From Aurantiacibacter poecillastricola (GTDB taxonomy: Bacteria > Pseudomonadota > Alphaproteobacteria > Sphingomonadales > Sphingomonadaceae): a stretch of 64,000 nucleotides of DNA. The notes beneath the pieces are model-generated. The model searched no databases. It was not told the DNA's origin and was given only the letters and a program-made list of their open reading frames with translations. Numbering within the stretch: the stretch's first letter is position 1; every line of letters starts with the position of its first letter. Positions 1 through 8,979 of the stretch are shown one piece after another. Both the position numbers and the translations under genes were made by a program. The stretch covers positions 620,001 to 684,000 of the forward strand of contig NZ_JAVAMS010000001.1 in assembly GCF_030730945.1 (NCBI RefSeq), read 5' to 3'.

Positions 1-70
1 CATCGGATTGCGCCAGCTTCCAGCACAGGGCATGTTCGCGCCCGCCCCCGCCCAGCACCAGGATATTCAT
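1..70 (-). CDS. purD: Phosphoribosylamine-glycine ligase, N-terminal end only
   Basis: Read on the minus strand from the ATG at 68-70, the first 23 codons give [20 protein letters not shown] followed by QSD. This is the characteristic PurD start, with its glycine-rich loop and REHA motif. PurD makes GAR in step 2 of de novo purine synthesis in the cytoplasm. The rest of the gene lies left of the window. Its start codon overlaps that of xseA on the other strand by two bases, so the two genes are divergent with no space between coding regions. The family call rests on only 23 residues but the motif is distinctive. Confidence 0.85.
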   Translation of the reverse strand, partial: MNILVLGGGGREHALCWKLAQSD

Positions 71-1532
71 GACGCGCAATTCTCCATACGACGACCCCTA
101 TGACGACGGGGCAGAGGACACGCTCCTAGCGGCGAGTACGCCGGGGGACAATTCCGCGCCGCTCTCGATCACCGAGATATCGCAGGCCCTCAAGCGCACG
201 GTGGAGGACCGGTTCGGCTTCGTGCGGCTGCGCGGCGAATTGTCGGGCGTGAAACGGGCAGCATCGGGCCACCTTTACCTTGCGCTGAAGGACGAGAAGG
301 CGGTGCTGGACGGGGTGATGTGGCGCAGCGCGGTGCCGCGCCTTGCCTTCCAGCCCGAGGACGGGATCGAGGTCGTCGCTTCCGGCAAGCTGACTACCTA
401 TCCGGGCCGCTCCAAATACCAGATCGTGATCGAGCGGATGGAGATCGCGGGCGAGGGCGCGCTGCTGGCGCTGCTGGAAAAGACCAAGGCGCGGCTGGAG
501 GCGGAGGGGCTGTTCGATCCCGCCCGCAAGCGCACGCTGCCTTTTGCTCCGCGCACCATCGGCGTCGTGACGTCGCCAACCGGCGCGGTGATTCGGGATA
601 TCCTCCACCGGCTGGAGGATCGCTTTCCCACCCGTGTCATCGTGTGGCCGGTGGTGGTGCAGGGCGAGGGCGCGGCGAAGCAGGTCGCCGATGCGGTTCG
701 CGGCTTCGGGGCGCTTGAACCAAATGGACCTGTCCCGCGTCCGGACTTGCTGATCGTGGCACGCGGGGGCGGCTCGATCGAGGATCTGTGGAGCTTCAAC
801 GAGGAAATCGTCGTGCGCGCCGTGGCCGAATCGCCGATCCCTGTCATCAGCGCCGTGGGGCATGAAACCGATACCACGCTGTGCGACTACGCCGCCGACC
901 GCCGGGCTCCCACCCCCACCGCCGCCGCCGAGATCGCCGTACCGGTGCTGCGCGAACTGAGCGCCTTCATCGACGACCTCGCACTTCGGCAGAAGAAATG
1001 CGCGCTGCGCCCGGTGGAGCTGGGCCGCGAGCGGCTGGCGGCGCGTGCGGACCGTCTGCCGAAGGCCGAGCAACTGCTCCAGCCACAGGCGCAGCGGCTG
1101 GATGAACTGGGCGAGCGCCTGCGCCGGGGCCTGGTGGACCGGGCGGCGAAGGGCCGGGAGAAGCTTGCCGACCTGCGCCTTTCGCCTGCCATCCTGCGCG
1201 GCAACCTGCGCGATGCCCGCCAGCGCCTCAGCGCCGCGCGGCTCGTGCCCGCGCTCGTCACGCGCCCGCTGGCCGAGAAGCGCGAGCGGCTGGCGGCGCT
1301 GGAGCGCCTCAGGCTGCAACTCGACCCGAAGGCCCCGCTGCAACGCGGCTATGCGCTCGTCTGCGCGGAGGGCCACCCGGTGATCGCCAGCCGTGATGTT
1401 GCCGCCGCTCAAGCGTCGCTCACGCTGGAATTCGCCGACGGAACCTTGCAGGTCGTGCCGGGCACCGCGCCGCGAAAGTCGCCGAAGCGCGCGCCAAGAG
1501 CCCCCGAGGGCGGGCAGCCCAAATTGCTGTAA
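69..1532 (+). CDS. xseA: Exodeoxyribonuclease VII large subunit
   Basis: A 487-residue protein of normal length for XseA, the large subunit of the ExoVII single-strand DNA exonuclease. An N-terminal OB-fold spans roughly residues 32-125 (motif [12 protein letters not shown] near 50-60). The catalytic region follows, with [16 protein letters not shown] at about 163-178, [16 protein letters not shown] at 231-246 and [20 protein letters not shown] at 264-283. The C-terminal half is long, helical and basic, as in other members, and ends with a GYALV segment. The small subunit XseB is not in the window. The ATG at 69 lies directly against the divergent purD start. Confidence 0.96.
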   Translation: MTRNSPYDDPYDDGAEDTLLAASTPGDNSAPLSITEISQALKRTVEDRFGFVRLRGELSGVKRAASGHLYLALKDEKAVLDGVMWRSAVPRLAFQPEDGIEVVASGKLTTYPGRSKYQIVIERMEIAGEGALLALLEKTKARLEAEGLFDPARKRTLPFAPRTIGVVTSPTGAVIRDILHRLEDRFPTRVIVWPVVVQGEGAAKQVADAVRGFGALEPNGPVPRPDLLIVARGGGSIEDLWSFNEEIVVRAVAESPIPVISAVGHETDTTLCDYAADRRAPTPTAAAEIAVPVLRELSAFIDDLALRQKKCALRPVELGRERLAARADRLPKAEQLLQPQAQRLDELGERLRRGLVDRAAKGREKLADLRLSPAILRGNLRDARQRLSAARLVPALVTRPLAEKRERLAALERLRLQLDPKAPLQRGYALVCAEGHPVIASRDVAAAQASLTLEFADGTLQVVPGTAPRKSPKRAPRAPEGGQPKLL

Positions 1533-1577
1533 CGCGGTAAATTGCACCGCAAGCCTTGCTGCACTACATAGAGCCCC

Positions 1578-1781
1578 ATGTTGATGTCATCCTCCGACAA
1601 GGCCGCTACGCTGCTTTACGGCCCGAACGGCTTTCGCATCGTGAAGCCCGGCCATTTCGTCCTCTGCGCCGTCAGCGGTGTGCCCGTTCCGCTGGAAGAA
1701 CTGCGCTACTGGAGCGTGGACCGGCAGGAACCCTATGCCAGCGCGGAAATCTCCACGAAGCGAGCGCTAGAGGACCTGTGA
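1578..1781 (+). CDS. DUF2093 domain protein
   Basis: A 67-residue protein with the conserved core YGPNGFRIVKPGHFVLCAVS and then PLEELRYWSVDRQEPYAS, typical of the small alphaproteobacterial DUF2093 family. Its function is unknown. The ATG at 1578 is used here; a second in-frame ATG at 1584 is possible because no strong ribosome-binding site decides between them. The stop overlaps the GTG start of the next gene (GTGA at 1778-1781), so the two are probably translationally coupled. Confidence 0.85.
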   Translation: MLMSSSDKAATLLYGPNGFRIVKPGHFVLCAVSGVPVPLEELRYWSVDRQEPYASAEISTKRALEDL

Positions 1782-2710
1782 CGCCGAAATCTGCGCTTAT
1801 CGCCGCTGGCCTTTTCGCCGGACTGGCCGCTTGCACGGTGGTCCCTTCTGTCGAGGCGGGTGCGGCGCCAGACGATAGCCAACCGGTCGCGCCGCGCACT
1901 GTGGCAGCGCCGCCCGCCCCGGCCCCCGCTTCCACCCCCACCACGCCCGCCCGCACGGACTTCACCTATTCCGGCGAACTTACCCAGGGCGGATGGATTC
2001 GCGGTCAGGCGCCGTCCAATGCAGTTTCCGCAACGCTGGGAGAAACGCCCCTGCTGCTCGATGAGGAGGGCAATTTCTTCGCCGCCTTCGACCGCGACGC
2101 GGGCACCTCCGAACTGCTCGTTGCCACGCTGGCGAACGGCGAAACCGTCACCCGCGAACTCACGGTCTTGCCGCGCGACTGGGATATCGAGCGCGTGAAC
2201 GTCGCGCGGCGCGCCGGGGGTGCGAGCGAGAGCTTCATGCGCCGCCGTCAGCCCGAGCTCGACGCCATCTGGGATGCGCGCATCGCGAACTCGGACACAA
2301 ATGGCTGGAAAGAGGATTTCATCTGGCCGCTGACAGGCCGCATCTCGGGCCGCTTCGGCTCCCAGCGCATCTATCGCGGGGAACCTGGCAGCTACCATTC
2401 GGGCATCGACATCGCGACCGGCGGCAGCGGCAATCCCTTCGTCGCGCCGGCCAGCGGCGTCGTGACACTGGCGGTGGAGGATTTCAGCCTGGAGGGCAAT
2501 CTCCTCATCATCGACCATGGCGCGGGTCTCAACAGCGCCTTCCTGCACCTGTCAGAGATCGCCGTGGAAGAGGGTGACCGGGTGGAACAGGGCCAGTTGC
2601 TGGGCCGCATCGGTTCGTCCGGCCGTGCCACCGGGCCGCACCTGCACTGGAGCCTGAAATGGCACCTGACGCGGCTCGATCCGATCCTGTTCACCGGCCC
2701 CATGCCCTGA
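1778..2710 (+). CDS. M23 (LytM-type) peptidase lipoprotein
   Basis: A 310-residue protein read from the GTG at 1778. That start is chosen because it gives a clean lipoprotein signal (LFAGLAAC, Cys19), has AGAGGA just upstream, and overlaps the preceding stop by 4 bases. A low-complexity Pro/Ala linker follows. The C-terminal LytM/M23 domain has the zinc-site signatures HSGID (H207, D211) and GPHLHW (H288, H290), plus an HL pair near 257. The metal ligands look intact, so it is probably an active peptidoglycan endopeptidase anchored in a membrane; an activator role like EnvC/NlpD cannot be excluded. The open frame extends upstream to 1556, but that extension overlaps DUF2093. Confidence 0.88.
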   Translation: MTPKSALIAAGLFAGLAACTVVPSVEAGAAPDDSQPVAPRTVAAPPAPAPASTPTTPARTDFTYSGELTQGGWIRGQAPSNAVSATLGETPLLLDEEGNFFAAFDRDAGTSELLVATLANGETVTRELTVLPRDWDIERVNVARRAGGASESFMRRRQPELDAIWDARIANSDTNGWKEDFIWPLTGRISGRFGSQRIYRGEPGSYHSGIDIATGGSGNPFVAPASGVVTLAVEDFSLEGNLLIIDHGAGLNSAFLHLSEIAVEEGDRVEQGQLLGRIGSSGRATGPHLHWSLKWHLTRLDPILFTGPMP

Positions 2711-2732
2711 GATCCGGCAACGGGGGCAAGCC

Positions 2733-3740
2733 ATGAAGAAGCGTCGTCTTGCCCTTCTGGCCCTGGTCACGCTTGGCCTCGCTCCCGGAACCCTCGTGCG
2801 CACCACCATTCCCGAAATGGCGGATGGCGACCTTTCCCTCACGCCCGTCACCGAACTGCCTGCGGCGCGCAGCCATCATGGCGTCACGCGTGAAGGGGTA
2901 TGGGAGCTCGACAGCACGAGGCTGGATTTCGGCGGTTATTCGGCGATGCTCGTGCTGCGGGACGGGCAGGTGCTGCGCGCCTTTTCCGACCGAGGCAGGC
3001 GCCTCACCTTCGCCGCGCCCTTCGGCACCTATCCGCAGGAACCGCGCTTCGCCTCGGTCTGGAACCGGGGCAGGCTGAGCAACACCTTTGCCGATATCGA
3101 GGCCGCCACCCGCGATCCGGAGACGGGCGACTACTGGCTGACCTTCGAGAACACCCATTCGCTGACCCGTTATTCGGTCTCCAGCGATTTCGAGGAGCTG
3201 GCCCAGCCGCCGGAATGGCAGGGGTGGAACAGCAATAGCGGCGCCGAGGCGCTGGAGCGCCTGCCCGACGGGCGCTTCCTCGTCCTGCCGGAAAACGGCA
3301 AGACCGGACTGCTCTACCCCTCCGATCCCGTCGCGGGGGGGGAGCCGCTCGTCTTCACACCGCGCATGCCCGAAGGCTATTACCCGACAGACATGGCGGC
3401 GCTGCCCGATGGCCGCGTGCTGGTGCTGCTGCGCAACGTGGTGCGCGCCCTGCCGCCTTTCTCGAGCGCGCTCGCCATCGCTTCCCCCGACACGCTGGCC
3501 GAATCGGGCGACACGCTGGAGCTGGAGCAGATCCTGCTGCTGGAAACCATCCTCCCGCGCGAGAATTACGAGGCGCTGGCCGTCGCCGAGGTAAAGGAGG
3601 ATGGCTCGGTGGATCTGTGGCTGATGTCGGACGACAATCTCAGCGCCATCCAGCGCAGCCTGCTGGCCCGGATCAACTGGCGCGAGGTTACGGCGGAGGC
3701 GCAAACCGCAAGCGCACAACAAAAAGCGCGCGAGGAATAG
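2733..3740 (+). CDS. Secreted phytase-like esterase family protein
   Basis: A 335-residue protein with an N-terminal signal or anchor (KKRRLALLALVTLGLAPG). The body resembles the esterase-like activity of phytase family (PF13449, COG4246), a beta-propeller fold. Family-like features include a GYSAM segment, VLRDGQVLRAFSDRGR, the string NSNSGAEALERLPDGRFLVLPE near the middle, and DMAALPDGRVLVLLR. The substrate is unknown. It lies 22 bases after the M23 gene and may be co-transcribed with it. Its stop codon sits inside a hairpin shared with the convergent rpmB gene. Confidence 0.75.
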   Translation: MKKRRLALLALVTLGLAPGTLVRTTIPEMADGDLSLTPVTELPAARSHHGVTREGVWELDSTRLDFGGYSAMLVLRDGQVLRAFSDRGRRLTFAAPFGTYPQEPRFASVWNRGRLSNTFADIEAATRDPETGDYWLTFENTHSLTRYSVSSDFEELAQPPEWQGWNSNSGAEALERLPDGRFLVLPENGKTGLLYPSDPVAGGEPLVFTPRMPEGYYPTDMAALPDGRVLVLLRNVVRALPPFSSALAIASPDTLAESGDTLELEQILLLETILPRENYEALAVAEVKEDGSVDLWLMSDDNLSAIQRSLLARINWREVTAEAQTASAQQKAREE

Positions 3741-3752
3741 CTCCTCACGCGC
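3718..3752 (-). terminator. Intrinsic terminator for rpmB, overlapping the end of the convergent gene
   Basis: Bases 3726-3736 (GCGCGCGAGGA) and 3742-3752 (TCCTCACGCGC) form an 11-bp stem with one mismatch and a 5-base loop. On the minus strand the stem is followed by TTTTTGTT, the layout of a Rho-independent terminator for rpmB. The stem includes the TAG stop codon of the upstream plus-strand gene. Confidence 0.7.
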
Positions 3753-3782
3753 TCTTCGAATTCAGGAAGGAAGTGCCCCGGT

Positions 3783-4079
3783 TCAGGCGGCTTCGCTGGA
3801 AGCGACGGCCTTCTTCAGCTCGCGCTTCACCTTGAGGGCGTTCGCGGAAAGCTTGTCGTCGCGGGTCTTCAGCAGCCAGTTGTCGAGGCCGCCATTGTGC
3901 TCCACCGAGCGCAGGCCCGCGGTCGAGACGCGGAACTTGAAGCTGCGATCCAGCTTCTCGCTGATCAGCGTGACGTTCTGCAGGTTCGGCAGGAAGACCT
4001 TCTTGGTCTTGTTGTTGGCGTGGCTGACATTGTGGCCGACCTGGCGGCCCTTGCCGGTAAGTTCGCAGATGCGCGACAT
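3783..4079 (-). CDS. rpmB: 50S ribosomal protein L28
   Basis: A 98-residue protein beginning [20 protein letters not shown], the canonical L28 N-terminus. [13 protein letters not shown] and [21 protein letters not shown] follow. The length matches the longer alphaproteobacterial L28 form. It is a structural protein of the large ribosomal subunit. It is monocistronic here, convergent with the phytase-like gene and divergent from tadA. Confidence 0.97.
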   Translation of the reverse strand: MSRICELTGKGRQVGHNVSHANNKTKKVFLPNLQNVTLISEKLDRSFKFRVSTAGLRSVEHNGGLDNWLLKTRDDKLSANALKVKRELKKAVASSEAA

Positions 4080-4188
4080 GGCGAATTCTCTCGTCTAGAA
4101 CGTGTTCGGTTACAGCTTTTAGGCTGGGAAAGGCGGGCGCATACAGGGGGGGTGGAGATTCGTCAAGCTTCGCGGTAGCTGCGTGCGC

Positions 4189-4644
4189 ATGGCGAAATGG
4201 TCCACTCCCGAGCCGATGCGCCGCGCTCTGCAACTCGCGAACGAGGCGGCTGCGGCAGGCGAAGTGCCTGTCGGCGCGGTCATCGTCAAGGATGGCAAGG
4301 TGGTGGGCGAAGGCCACAACCTCACCCGCACGAACGCCGATCCCACCGCGCATGCCGAGATGGTGGCGATTCGCGCGGCCGCGAGCGCGCTGGGCGACGA
4401 ACGCCTGACCGGGTGCGACCTCTACGTGACGCTGGAACCGTGCCCGATGTGTGCCGGCGCGATCAGCCATGCGCGGCTGGCGCGGCTCTATTACGGTGCC
4501 AGCGACCCGAAGGGCGGCGCGGTCGAACACGGCGCGCGGGTGTTCCAGCAGGTGCAGTGCCTGCACAGGCCGGAAGTCTATTCAGGGCTGGGCGAGGGCG
4601 AGGCGGCGGAACTCTTGCGCGGGTTTTTTGAGGAGCGGCGGTGA
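4189..4644 (+). CDS. tadA: tRNA-specific adenosine-34 deaminase
   Basis: A 151-residue cytidine/deoxycytidylate-deaminase-fold protein. The zinc and catalytic motifs are HAE (H55, E57 in AHAEMVAI) and PCPMC (C85, C88). It converts A34 to inosine in tRNA-Arg(ACG). The ATG at 4189 is preferred over the GTG at 4183, giving the usual MAKW-type start. A TadA origin rather than a purine deaminase is supported by VPVGAVIV, EGHNLTRTNADPTAHAE and LEPCPMCAGAI. Confidence 0.93.
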   Translation: MAKWSTPEPMRRALQLANEAAAAGEVPVGAVIVKDGKVVGEGHNLTRTNADPTAHAEMVAIRAAASALGDERLTGCDLYVTLEPCPMCAGAISHARLARLYYGASDPKGGAVEHGARVFQQVQCLHRPEVYSGLGEGEAAELLRGFFEERR

Positions 4645-4651
4645 AGACAAT

Positions 4652-4784
4652 TCCTCCCCGTGCCGGAGGCATGGGGAGGTGGCGCGACGCGATAGCGTCG
4701 TGACGGAGGGGCCAGCGCGCCAGGCCCCTCCACCACTCGCTTCGCGAGCGGTCCCCCTCCCCACGACTTCGTCGCAGGGAGGAT
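4652..4784. repeat. Complex inverted-repeat element between tadA and the RNase T2 gene
   Basis: The gap between the convergent genes is filled by nested inverted repeats. The outer arms are roughly complementary (TCCTCCCCGTGCC near 4652 and the 3' side ending CAGGGAGGA near 4783). An inner perfect hairpin has arms GGAGGGGCC and GGCCCCTCC around 4715-4735, and a short stem CGCT-TCGC-GAGCG lies near 4740. It resembles the intergenic palindromic repeats common in sphingomonad genomes and could also terminate both genes. Element identity is from memory only. Confidence 0.6.
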
Positions 4785-5495
4785 CTACAGCCCCCGCCAG
4801 ATCCGCACTGCCGCATCGTCCGCCGGGCCGAACCGACGCGCATCGCACGCGGTCGGCATGAATTGCGCATCGTAGCAGAGCCGCATTTCGCGCAGCCAGC
4901 CGCGCTCGCTGACCACAAGGCCGACGTCCTCGGCATCCCAGTAGGGGTTGGCCTCGGCAAAGGTTTCGCGGACGGTGCCTGCCGTGAGGTTATCGCGGCG
5001 CGAGAGGCGGTCGAAATCCGGCCACCGCAGCGAGTTCCACAGGATGCGGGTGACGCGCAGGTATGTGTCGGGATCCGGCGTCATGCAGGCACCGTGCTTC
5101 TCCCACTGGCGGGCGAGCAGGGAGAGGTCGGGCGTCATGCACATGCTGGCGCGCACGGCATCTGCGCTCGGCTGGCGATTTGTCGGGCACCATTGCGGCC
5201 AGCGGCCTGGCCCGCTCTCGGGCCACAGGCCGTGGACGATGAAGGCGAAGCGTCCGGCGCGGCCCGAGCACTGGCGCGCATGGCGTGGCTGGTCGTCGCG
5301 AAAGCGGCAGAATTCGGGGCTCCAGCTCAGCGCGAGGGTGTAGCCGGTGACGCGGCTCTCGCGCACCGGGCCGTCGCGCTCGACCGGGGGCAGGGAGACG
5401 GGCGCGGAGGGTGCGCGGCACTGATAGGCCTGCGCCTGCGCGACGGCGGGCAGCAGCAGCACGAAGGCAGCAAGGCTAGTCAGGACTGCGCGCAT
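4785..5495 (-). CDS. Secreted ribonuclease T2 family protein
   Basis: A 236-residue protein from the ATG at 5493-5495, chosen because it gives a signal peptide (MRAVLTSLAAFVLLLPAVAQA) and has GGGGGGAGGA just upstream. The two conserved RNase T2 active-site segments are present: FIVHGLWPE (H88) and WEKHGAC (E132, H134). Several cysteines support a disulfide-bonded periplasmic fold. It is expected to be a non-specific endoribonuclease giving cyclic 2',3' phosphates. It overlaps the end of the upstream membrane-protein gene by 20 bases. Confidence 0.9.
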   Translation of the reverse strand: MRAVLTSLAAFVLLLPAVAQAQAYQCRAPSAPVSLPPVERDGPVRESRVTGYTLALSWSPEFCRFRDDQPRHARQCSGRAGRFAFIVHGLWPESGPGRWPQWCPTNRQPSADAVRASMCMTPDLSLLARQWEKHGACMTPDPDTYLRVTRILWNSLRWPDFDRLSRRDNLTAGTVRETFAEANPYWDAEDVGLVVSERGWLREMRLCYDAQFMPTACDARRFGPADDAAVRIWRGL

Positions 5496-5910
5496 TGGTC
5501 CTCCCCCCTTGCCGAAACCACCGCGCGGCCTGCGGCGTGAACAGGAACGCGACTGCCACGATGCCCAGCACGGTCGCCGCGATCCAGCTTGCGGCGATCG
5601 TACCGCCATTGAGCCATGACGCCACCGTGCCGGGCACCTGCACCAGCTTGAAGACGGCGAGCGCGGCGCACATCCAGCGGGCGAAGCGCACGGCGAAGAA
5701 CCATATGAGCGCGACCGGGATGAAAGCGATGGTCAGCCGTGCGCTCGTGAGCACGATCAGTGCATCGCGGTTCCAGTCGAACGCCGGATAGCGCGCGGCG
5801 TAATGAGCGATTCCGCCCTCGAGGTCCCACAGCCCCGCAGCAAAGGTAATCAGCGCCTGCGCGAGAAACAGAACGGCGAAGGCAATAATGGCAGGAGGCC
5901 GCTGGGGCAT
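5476..5910 (-). CDS. Hypothetical four-helix membrane protein
   Basis: A 144-residue protein with four clear hydrophobic segments, at about residues 6-26, 50-72, 78-95 and 105-124. I see no catalytic motif and do not recognise the family; it resembles small DoxX-like or DUF-type inner-membrane proteins only in general layout. It lies between nadC and the RNase T2 gene, close enough to share a transcript with either. The terminal residues overlap the T2 start. Confidence 0.7.
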   Translation of the reverse strand: MPQRPPAIIAFAVLFLAQALITFAAGLWDLEGGIAHYAARYPAFDWNRDALIVLTSARLTIAFIPVALIWFFAVRFARWMCAALAVFKLVQVPGTVASWLNGGTIAASWIAATVLGIVAVAFLFTPQAARWFRQGGRTNARSPD

Positions 5911-5916
5911 GAGGGT

Positions 5917-6777
5917 TCAGCCGACCGTGAAATCCAGCCCGATATCGGCGGCGGGTGCGCTCTGGGTGAGGCGACCGACCGACACGTAATCGACGCCGCT
6001 AGCCGCCTTGGCCTGAATCGTGTCCAAAGTGATGCCCCCGCTCGCTTCGGTCTTGGCGCGGCCTGCGATGATATCGACCGCGGCGCGCAGGGTCTCGGGG
6101 CTCATATTGTCGAGCAGGATATGGTCCGCCCCTGCCGCAAGAGCGGGTTCGATCTGGTCGAGCCGGTCGACCTCGCAGATGATGTTCTCGACCCCCGCAT
6201 CGCGCGCGCGGCGCACCGCTTCGCCCACATTCCCGGCGACGAGGATGTGGTTGTCCTTGATCATCGCCGCGTCCCACAGGCCCATGCGGTGGTTGGAGCC
6301 ACCACCCATGCGCACGGCGTATTTCTCGATGTGGCGCAGGCCCGGGATGGTCTTGCGGGTATCGAGCAGGGTGCAATCGGGATTATCCATCGCGTCCACG
6401 TACTGCCGCACCAGAGTGGCGATGCCGGAGAGGTGCTGCACGGTGTTCAATGCGCTGCGCTCGGCGGTCAGCATGGCGCGGGCATTGCCGGAGAGGCACA
6501 TGAGGTCGGTGCCGGGCTGCACCTGCGCGCCTTCCTCCACCAGCAGCTCGATGGCCATGTCCGGGTCGAGGTGGCGGAAGAAGGCGACGGCGATGGGCAG
6601 GCCCGCCACGGTGATCGCGTCGCGGCTGTCCATCACGCCCTGGAAGCGGGCGTCGGCGGGGATGACGCTGGTCGCGGTGACGTCCACGCCGCCACCCGGC
6701 AGACCTTCGCCGAGGTCTTCGGCGAGCGTGTCGCGGACGAATTGCTGAAGGTCGAAGCCTTCGATCTGGAATTCCAT
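5917..6777 (-). CDS. nadC: Nicotinate-nucleotide pyrophosphorylase (carboxylating)
   Basis: A 286-residue quinolinate phosphoribosyltransferase of NAD biosynthesis. It makes nicotinate mononucleotide from quinolinate and PRPP. Family motifs are ERSALNTVQHLSGIAT, LDTRKTIPGLRHIEKYAV, GGGSNHRMGLWDAAMIKDNH, EVDRLDQIEPALAAGADHILLDNM, EASGGI and GVDYVSVGRLTQSA. Length and motif order are normal. The start at 6777 begins MEFQIEGFDL. An interspersed inverted repeat lies just upstream. Confidence 0.95.
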   Translation of the reverse strand: MEFQIEGFDLQQFVRDTLAEDLGEGLPGGGVDVTATSVIPADARFQGVMDSRDAITVAGLPIAVAFFRHLDPDMAIELLVEEGAQVQPGTDLMCLSGNARAMLTAERSALNTVQHLSGIATLVRQYVDAMDNPDCTLLDTRKTIPGLRHIEKYAVRMGGGSNHRMGLWDAAMIKDNHILVAGNVGEAVRRARDAGVENIICEVDRLDQIEPALAAGADHILLDNMSPETLRAAVDIIAGRAKTEASGGITLDTIQAKAASGVDYVSVGRLTQSAPAADIGLDFTVG

Positions 6778-6785
6778 AATCGCTC

Positions 6786-6876
6786 CCGCTCGCCCTGAGC
6801 CCGTCGAAGGGCTGCTTTCTCTTGTCGCACCGCGCTAGAGGGAAAGACAATCCTTCGACAAGCTCAGGATGAGCGG
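6786..6876. repeat. Inverted pair of CCTGAGC..GTCGAAGG interspersed repeats
   Basis: Arms at 6786-6813 and 6849-6876 are inverted copies with about six mismatches in 28 bases. Their cores are CCTGAGCCCGTCGAAGG and, inverted, CCTGAGCTTGTCGAAGG. The core is a common interspersed repeat in sphingomonad genomes (recalled, not searched). It fills the gap between nadC and the response-regulator gene and could fold into a long hairpin that separates the two transcription units. Confidence 0.65.
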
Positions 6877-6885
6877 TTTTCGGGA

Positions 6886-7680
6886 TTAATGGACAAATCT
6901 CGCCACCACATCCCGGTAGCTGCGCGAAACCTTCACTTCGGCGCCGCTGTCCAGAACGAGGAAGCACTCGCCGTTGGTATGCGGCTTTACCTGCCGCACC
7001 TGGTCGAGATTGACGATGGTCGATCGGTGGACGCGCTGGAAGTTCTTGGGATCGAGGCGACGTTCCAGATCCTTCATGGTCTCGCGCAGGATCAGCGAGT
7101 TGTCGCCTGTATAGATGCACATGTAGTCGCCCGCGGCCTCGATATGCTCGATCGTGTCGACATCGACGCGGAAGATCTGCCCGCGGTCCTTCACGTTGAT
7201 CATCTTCTCGTAGCGGCCGGTGCCATCGCCCTCGTCGCCCAGCGTCTCGAGGCTTTCGGGGCTGACTTCGGCGAGCACGTCCTTCAGTTTCTCGGCTTCC
7301 ACCGCGCTGGCCTTTTCCGCCATGCGCTGGCGCACGCGCTCGATGGTGTCGGCGAGCTTGTCCTCGTCCACCGGCTTCATCAGGTAATTCACCGCATTGG
7401 CCTCGAACGCGCGGATCGCGTGTTCCTGGTAGGCGGTAACGAAGACGAAGAGCGGCGGCTCTATCTCCATCACGCCCTTCACGACGGAGAAACCGTCGAA
7501 ACCGGGCATCTGGATATCCAGGAAGACGAGGTCCGGCTTCTGCGTCTTGATCGCGCGGATCGCCTCGCGGCCATTGGCGCAGGTCTCGATGACCTCGATG
7601 TCGCTATAGGGTTCCAGGCGCACCTGCAGGCCCTGGATGGCGAGTTTTTCGTCGTCGACGATGATGGTACGGATGCTCAT
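6886..7680 (-). CDS. LytTR-family response regulator
   Basis: A 264-residue two-component regulator. The receiver domain (about residues 3-120) has acidic residues D9-D10, phospho-acceptor D55 in DLVFLDIQMPG, T82 of VTAYQEH and the lysine of YLMKPVDED. A linker follows, then a LytTR DNA-binding domain (about 160-264) with VDTIEHIEAAGDYMCIY, FQRVHRSTIVNL and KVSRSYRDVV. It binds DNA as in the AlgR/LytR family. The ATG overlaps the stop of the kinase gene (7677-7680), so the pair is co-translated. Targets are unknown. Confidence 0.93.
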   Translation of the reverse strand: MSIRTIIVDDEKLAIQGLQVRLEPYSDIEVIETCANGREAIRAIKTQKPDLVFLDIQMPGFDGFSVVKGVMEIEPPLFVFVTAYQEHAIRAFEANAVNYLMKPVDEDKLADTIERVRQRMAEKASAVEAEKLKDVLAEVSPESLETLGDEGDGTGRYEKMINVKDRGQIFRVDVDTIEHIEAAGDYMCIYTGDNSLILRETMKDLERRLDPKNFQRVHRSTIVNLDQVRQVKPHTNGECFLVLDSGAEVKVSRSYRDVVARFVH

Positions 7681-8909
7681 GCATTGGCTCCGGTTCGGGG
7701 GGCTGGGACGGGGGGGCCGTCGCTTTCTGAATTCAATGACGACCTCGGCGTATCAACCGCCGAGGGCCGGGTAGGTTTCGCGCGATCCCGAGGGTCCTCT
7801 TCGTCCTCGGACCGCTCGAAAGGCACTTCGATGATGACGGTGAAGCCGCCATCGGGAGGAGTCTGGATATCGAACCGGTGATCCTCGCCATAGGCTTGCG
7901 CCAGGCGGTTGCGGATATTGGCCAGGCCGACGCCGGTGGAGGAGGGCTGCGATGCCAGCTGCTCGGCATTGCGCTGCACGCCCTGCAGGCCGGGCCCGGT
8001 GTCGGACACGATCAGCCGCAGCATGGAGCCGATCACCTGCGCCGAGAGCGAGATGCGCGCGCCTTCCTCCTGCGCGGAAACGCCGTACTTGATCGCGTTC
8101 TCGATCAGCGGCTGGAGCAGGAAGGACGGGATGCAGCCGCGCGCGGCCTGCTCACCCACCTGGAAATCGGTGCGCAGCCGCTCCTCGAAGCGCATCCGCT
8201 CGATATCGAGGTAGAGCTTCAGCGTCTCCACTTCCTGAGCCACGGTTACCTTGCCACCGGGCTGGTTCACCAGCGTGTGCCGCAGGAAGCTGGAAAGGCG
8301 CGTGAGCATGGCGTTGGCAGGCCGCGTCTCGCCCAGCAGCACCAGCGTGCTGATGGAATTGAGAGTGTTGAACAGGAAATGCGGATTGAGCTGGTAGCGC
8401 AGCATGGCGAGCTGCGCGCTGGTAGCCTGCGTTTCCAGCCGTTCCAGCCGGTCTGCCTGCTGTTCCACCTGAAGGAAGAAATTGATCGCGTAATACAGCG
8501 CCGACCAAGCGCCGAGCAGCGTCATGTCTATGTAGAACACGCCCAGCATGAGCTGCGCGAAGCTCGCCTCGCTGCCGCCCTGGTAGACGTCGATCGTCCA
8601 GGCGTTGATAAAGGCCGATATGGCCACAGCAATGGCCAGCACCACCGCGGTCGCCGTCCAGGTGACGAGCGGGCTGCGATTGATGAGGTTGGAATAGATC
8701 ACCGAGAGCACGGTGCTGATCGAGAAGCCGGCAACGGCGGCGATGATCACCACGATGAGGAAATCGATCGGACGCTCGTTGGCGATGGAGGTCGCCGCGC
8801 GCAGGATCAGCGCGCCGCCCCAGCCCAGCATCTGCAACCGCCAGAAGGCGCGGTTCTTGTCGGCGAAGAAAGGCGTGGGCCGGAAAGGCAGCATCGCCAT
8901 GCCGCCCAT
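7677..8909 (-). CDS. Sensor histidine kinase, PF06580 type
   Basis: A 410-residue membrane kinase, partner of the LytTR regulator. Four hydrophobic segments lie within residues 25-145. A short coiled coil follows (EQQADRLERLETQATSAQ). The His_kinase motif is LRYQLNPHFLFNTLN, with phospho-acceptor H177. The HATPase domain has an N-box (QPLIENAIKYG) and G-boxes (DTGPGL, GVGLANIRNRL). The last 35 residues are disordered and Pro/Ser-rich. No extracellular sensor domain is visible, so the membrane part itself probably senses. An ATG four codons in is an alternative start. Confidence 0.92.
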   Translation of the reverse strand: MGGMAMLPFRPTPFFADKNRAFWRLQMLGWGGALILRAATSIANERPIDFLIVVIIAAVAGFSISTVLSVIYSNLINRSPLVTWTATAVVLAIAVAISAFINAWTIDVYQGGSEASFAQLMLGVFYIDMTLLGAWSALYYAINFFLQVEQQADRLERLETQATSAQLAMLRYQLNPHFLFNTLNSISTLVLLGETRPANAMLTRLSSFLRHTLVNQPGGKVTVAQEVETLKLYLDIERMRFEERLRTDFQVGEQAARGCIPSFLLQPLIENAIKYGVSAQEEGARISLSAQVIGSMLRLIVSDTGPGLQGVQRNAEQLASQPSSTGVGLANIRNRLAQAYGEDHRFDIQTPPDGGFTVIIEVPFERSEDEEDPRDRAKPTRPSAVDTPRSSLNSESDGPPVPAPRTGANA

Positions 8910-8979
8910 TCTCGCTTCACCCCCGCCGCCGGTCGGCGGGCCGCTGGCGGGCCGCGAAACCCGGGCGAGGCGATGCGTC

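Noticed and set aside
126..1547. A 473-codon minus-strand open frame
   Set aside because: It is antisense to xseA and has low-complexity composition.
1556..1777. N-terminal extension of the M23 lipoprotein
   Set aside because: It overlaps the conserved DUF2093 gene and would bury the lipoprotein signal; the GTG at 1778 is the better start.
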